From Paenibacillus_E sp042676385 (GTDB lineage Bacteria; Bacillota; Bacilli; Paenibacillales; NBRC-103111): a DNA stretch of 64,000 nt. The stretch lies in NCBI RefSeq assembly GCF_042676385.1, contig NZ_JBHTHA010000052.1, positions 112,429 to 176,428 on the forward strand, given 5' to 3'. Each line of letters begins with the position of its first letter. The stretch's first letter is position 1. The notes below the pieces were generated by a model. The model saw only the letters and a program-made list of their open reading frames with translations, was not told the origin of the DNA and searched no databases. Positions 61,212 to 64,000 of the stretch are shown in pieces. The translations under genes were made by a program, and so were the position numbers.

Positions 61212-61997
61212 GTGGAATTTTCAGCTCATACGATCATCGCAGGACATTTCATAGAGACGGATACCTATGTAACCAAACGGCCGCAAGGAAGAAACGATTG
61301 GTTGATCACGTTCACCCTTGAAGGAGAGGGATACTATCTGACCTCTGGTCAGGAGCAAATTTGCCAAGCCGGCGATGTGTCCCTGCTCAGACCAGGTACG
61401 CCGCATCAATATGGCACGAGAAAAGGCCAAACCTGGCAGTTCGTTTGGGCCCATTTTCCTGCATCGCTCACCGAAACGAGCTTGCTGCCGGATAAGGAGC
61501 TGTTCATTCTTTCCATAGAAAGCGAATCGATTCGCGAGCGGATTTTTCAAGCTTTTACCCGAATACTTGGAGACTCTAGAGAACGGGGGGATTTCTGGTT
61601 TGAGTTATGCTGCAGCTCTTTGCGAGAAATCCTGCTCATTATGGCACAGAAAACTAGCAGAAAAGTCGACTCCCGCATCGAAGAAGTTCTTCACTTGCTC
61701 TCTGTACAGATGCGACTGCCGATTCGAATCGACGATCTCGCCAGAACGGTCGGGCTCTCACCTTCCAGACTGTCTCACCTTTTCAAAGCGAGCACCGGAT
61801 ATTCGATCGTGGATACGCTAAATCGCATGCGGATTCAACAAGCCGTTCTTTTGCTCGAGCATACCGATCGAAGCGCATCGGAAGTTTGTTATGATGTTGG
61901 CTTTCAAAACTACAATCATTTCACCAATCAGTTTCGCAAATGGCATGGCATGAATCCAAGTACATTTATGAGGAAACAAACGGTAAAAAAAATTTGA
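61212..61997 (+). CDS. AraC-family transcription regulator
   Basis: A 261-residue regulator with an N-terminal cupin-like sensor (LTSGQEQICQAGDVSLLRPGTPHQYG) and a C-terminal AraC domain with two HTH motifs (IDDLARTVGLSPSRLSHLFKASTG and ASEVCYDVGFQNYNHFTNQFRKWHG). The likely start is GTG at 61212, 7 bases after GGAGG; an ATG at 61191 is upstream of that site. It is divergent from the PhyH/isomerase operon, its probable target. Confidence 0.9.
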   Translation: MEFSAHTIIAGHFIETDTYVTKRPQGRNDWLITFTLEGEGYYLTSGQEQICQAGDVSLLRPGTPHQYGTRKGQTWQFVWAHFPASLTETSLLPDKELFILSIESESIRERIFQAFTRILGDSRERGDFWFELCCSSLREILLIMAQKTSRKVDSRIEEVLHLLSVQMRLPIRIDDLARTVGLSPSRLSHLFKASTGYSIVDTLNRMRIQQAVLLLEHTDRSASEVCYDVGFQNYNHFTNQFRKWHGMNPSTFMRKQTVKKI

Positions 61998-62054
61998 CAG
62001 ACTCAAAAGCTGAGGGTAATTTTAAGTTATACCATTAAAAGGCGGTGCCCGCGT

Positions 62055-62621
62055 ATGGATAACGGAGTTGATTCACCCCGTTTGGGGATTGTCAAGGCAG
62101 TCAGCCTGAGTCCGACACACACGTTTAGCAAGCCGAATCAGTTTAGCATTGAACTTGTAGTCGGTCTTGGCGTCCTCGGAGACGCACATATGGGCGAAAC
62201 GGTGAAACACCGCTCACGCGTAGCTCAAGATCCGACCCAACCCAACTTGCGTCAAGTACACCTCATTCATGCCGAGCTTCATGAGGAATTGCGGGGCGCA
62301 GGCTTCGAGGTGCTCGACGGGCAAATGGGCGAGAATATTACAACCCATGGCGTCGATCTTCTAGATCTGCCGCGGGGAACCAAGCTGCATGTAGGAGCCG
62401 CTGCTGTCATCGAGGTAACCGGCCTGCGCAACCCTTGCCCGCAGCTGGACCGATTCCAGACAGGGCTCAAGTCTGCCCTTTTGGGGGAAGATGCGGACGG
62501 CAATGTCATCCGCAAGGCGGGTATCATGGGCATTGTGCTTGCAAGCGGCCAGGTCCTTCCGGGAGATACAATCCGCGTCGAACTGCCCCCAGGACCGCAT
62601 TTGCCGCTGGATCGAGTCTAA
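62055..62621 (+). CDS. MOSC-domain protein
   Basis: The 188-residue protein has the MOSC (molybdenum cofactor sulfurase C-terminal) domain. The conserved Cys lies in VTGLRNPCPQLDRFQ, which in this family carries or transfers sulfur. Other family features are QMGENITTHGVDLLDLPRGTKLHVG and the GIVLASGQVLPGDTI end. Such stand-alone proteins are linked to metal-sulfur cofactor work or N-hydroxylated base reduction. The sulfite-oxidase-like molybdoenzyme about 10 kb away is the only other molybdenum-related gene in the window; a direct link is not shown. Confidence 0.88.
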   Translation: MDNGVDSPRLGIVKAVSLSPTHTFSKPNQFSIELVVGLGVLGDAHMGETVKHRSRVAQDPTQPNLRQVHLIHAELHEELRGAGFEVLDGQMGENITTHGVDLLDLPRGTKLHVGAAAVIEVTGLRNPCPQLDRFQTGLKSALLGEDADGNVIRKAGIMGIVLASGQVLPGDTIRVELPPGPHLPLDRV

Positions 62622-62709
62622 TTAACTAAGCCCCACAAAGTGACGCCAAGCTCTGGAGCATAATCCGGGTACTTTGCGAGGACCCCAAATAAAAATTAGG
62701 AGGATATGT

Positions 62710-63942
62710 ATGACTTTTGAAACCAATCTGGAAAAATATGCTGAACTTACCGTTCGCGTGGGTTTAAACATTCAGCCTGGGCAAACGCTTTGGATTAACG
62801 CCCCTATGCACGCCCCGCAGCTTGTTCGTTTCATAGTTAAGAAGGCTTACGAAGTTGGAGCCAAACACGTACATATCGAATGGCAGGATGATATTTGTAC
62901 GCAAATTAAATATAAGTATGCTCCCGAGGAAGCGTTCCATGAATATCCCAATTGGAGAGCTCAAGCCATGGATGAGCTCGCGGCCAACAATGGGGCTTAT
63001 TTATTGATCGAAGCAGCCGATCCCGAGCTGCTGAAAGATGTGGATACCAAACGCATCTCCGCTTTCTCCAAAGCCGCCGGCCCTAAATTAGTGAAGTGGA
63101 GAGAAAGCATGTCGGCCTACAAGATGACATGGTCGATCATTGCGGCACCTTCACCCGCATGGGCAAAGAAGGTGTTCCCTCACTTGGAGGAAGGCGAAGC
63201 GATTAACGCTCTGTGGGATGCCATCTTCAAAGCGACGCGGGTGGACCAAGAGAATCCAGTTGAAACATGGATCGCACATAATGCGACACTGCGCAGCAAA
63301 CGGGAGCAGCTCAATGAAAAGCAATACCGCAAAATTCATTATCGGGCACCCGGTACTGAACTAACGGTCGAGCTTCCCGACAATCATGTCTGGAGAGGCG
63401 GGGCCGCTACCAACGGGACAGGAGGATTCGATTTCAATCCGAATATTCCGACCGAAGAGGTTTTCATCTCCCCTCATAAAAGCGGCACACAAGGTACCGT
63501 TCAAAGCACGAAGCCTTTAAGCTACCACGGCAGTCTCATTAACAATTTCACGCTAACCTTTGAAAACGGACGTGTCGTTGATTATAAAGCCGAGCAAGGT
63601 TTTGAATCGCTCCAAGCGATGATTGAAATGGATGAAGGCGCTCATTACCTAGGAGAAATCGCCCTCGTGCCGCATCATTCGCCCATCTCGAATTCCAACC
63701 TGATCTTCTTCAATACGCTGTTCGACGAGAATGCCTCCAACCACCTGGCTTTGGGCAGATCCTTCCCAACCTGTGTTCAAGGCGGAACCTCGATGTCCAA
63801 AGAGGAGCTGGAACAAGTCGGATTGAACGACAGTCTGATTCATGTTGACTTTATGATTGGCTCTGCCGACATGGACATTGACGGCGAGCTGGCGGATGGC
63901 CGCATCGAACCTATTTTCCGAGGCGGAAACTGGGCATTTTAA
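62710..63942 (+). CDS. M29-family aminopeptidase (AmpS/PepS type)
   Basis: A cytoplasmic metal-dependent aminopeptidase of 410 residues. Family features include ADPELLKDVDTKRIS, the metal-ligand Glu in FDFNPNIPTEEVFISPHK, and C-terminal GALV-like HHSPIS, HLALGRSFP and VDFMIGSADMDIDG with His, Asp and Glu ligands. The start is the ATG at 62710 with AGGAGG 6 bases upstream. It stands alone, 88 bases after the MOSC gene, and its stop is followed at once by the group II intron end. Confidence 0.94.
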   Translation: MTFETNLEKYAELTVRVGLNIQPGQTLWINAPMHAPQLVRFIVKKAYEVGAKHVHIEWQDDICTQIKYKYAPEEAFHEYPNWRAQAMDELAANNGAYLLIEAADPELLKDVDTKRISAFSKAAGPKLVKWRESMSAYKMTWSIIAAPSPAWAKKVFPHLEEGEAINALWDAIFKATRVDQENPVETWIAHNATLRSKREQLNEKQYRKIHYRAPGTELTVELPDNHVWRGGAATNGTGGFDFNPNIPTEEVFISPHKSGTQGTVQSTKPLSYHGSLINNFTLTFENGRVVDYKAEQGFESLQAMIEMDEGAHYLGEIALVPHHSPISNSNLIFFNTLFDENASNHLALGRSFPTCVQGGTSMSKEELEQVGLNDSLIHVDFMIGSADMDIDGELADGRIEPIFRGGNWAF

Positions 63943-64000
63943 TTAAGTAGGAGGGGGCGGCTAGCCCCCGACCTCTTACACCACCGTACGTACCGTTCGG
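63943..64000 (-). mobile_element. 3' end of a group II intron (continues beyond window)
   Basis: Read on the minus strand, the window opens with GAACGGTACGTACGGTGG, the typical 3' half of a group II intron domain V, then a GTGTAAGAGG linker. A domain VI-like hairpin follows (GGGGGC-TAGCC-GCCCCC, 63969-63953), ending in CTCCTACTTAAT. That domain V/VI pattern is familiar from Firmicutes reverse-transcriptase introns. The catalytic domains and the maturase gene would lie past base 64000. The intron ends a few bases after the aminopeptidase stop, in antisense orientation to it. Confidence 0.8.

Overview
This is a Gram-positive chromosomal window, most likely from Paenibacillus or a close relative. 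The reasons are its mix of families: Lpl-type sugar ABC transporters paired with YesM/YesN two-component systems, many AraC-type regulators, a Bacillus-type pst operon with 11-bp-phased PhoP boxes, a Geobacillus-type mannitol PTS, a Bacillus-type rhamnose operon, LutABC, Shine-Dalgarno sequences close to AGGAGG, and frequent GTG and TTG starts. No rRNA, tRNA, CRISPR array or prophage was seen.

Layout. 1-3.1 kb: the end of a receiver-PAS-histidine kinase, then a SulP anion permease and a cysteine-free ArsR-type regulator with a likely operator. 3.4-7.8 kb: the phosphate operon pstS-pstC-pstA-pstB-phoU, with a terminator after pstS and PhoP boxes upstream. A chemoreceptor is divergent from it and has its own PhoP-box pair. 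10.2-13.6 kb: an internally shortened metallo-beta-lactamase-fold protein, motAB and an aldo/keto reductase. 13.7-20.9 kb: a complete mannitol system (mtlA, mtlR, mtlF, mtlD) that also carries its own enzyme I and HPr. 21.4-30.5 kb: lutABC, then the rhamnose operon rhaEW-ASRT-like-rhaA-rhaB-rhaR. Rhamnose breakdown yields L-lactaldehyde and then L-lactate, which LutABC can oxidise, so the two operons fit together. 31.6-42.3 kb: an epimerase, a metallophosphoesterase, an Lpl-type ABC importer and, divergently, a paralogous binding protein with a YesM/YesN pair. 42.3-54.3 kb: a formylglycine-generating enzyme, sigma-54, YpsA, an MFS pump with a TetR regulator, a Gfo/Idh oxidoreductase with AraC, a sulfite-oxidase-like molybdoenzyme, glucuronate isomerase and a pentapeptide-repeat protein. 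54.5-58.1 kb: a PLP-dependent decarboxylase and a chemoreceptor in one operon behind a cyclic-di-GMP-I riboswitch with terminator. 58.3-64 kb: a VanW protein, a TIM-barrel isomerase and PhyH dioxygenase with a divergent AraC regulator, a MOSC protein and an M29 aminopeptidase. The last 58 bases look like the 3' end of a group II intron on the minus strand.

The most notable observations are: the c-di-GMP riboswitch in front of a decarboxylase-chemoreceptor operon; an Anabaena sensory rhodopsin transducer-like protein inside a rhamnose operon that has no recognisable mutarotase; a dedicated binding protein with its sensor kinase and a 22-bp-phased direct repeat; PhoP boxes facing both pstS and a chemoreceptor; and a roughly 105-bp noncoding element present twice, 27 kb apart, without gaps.
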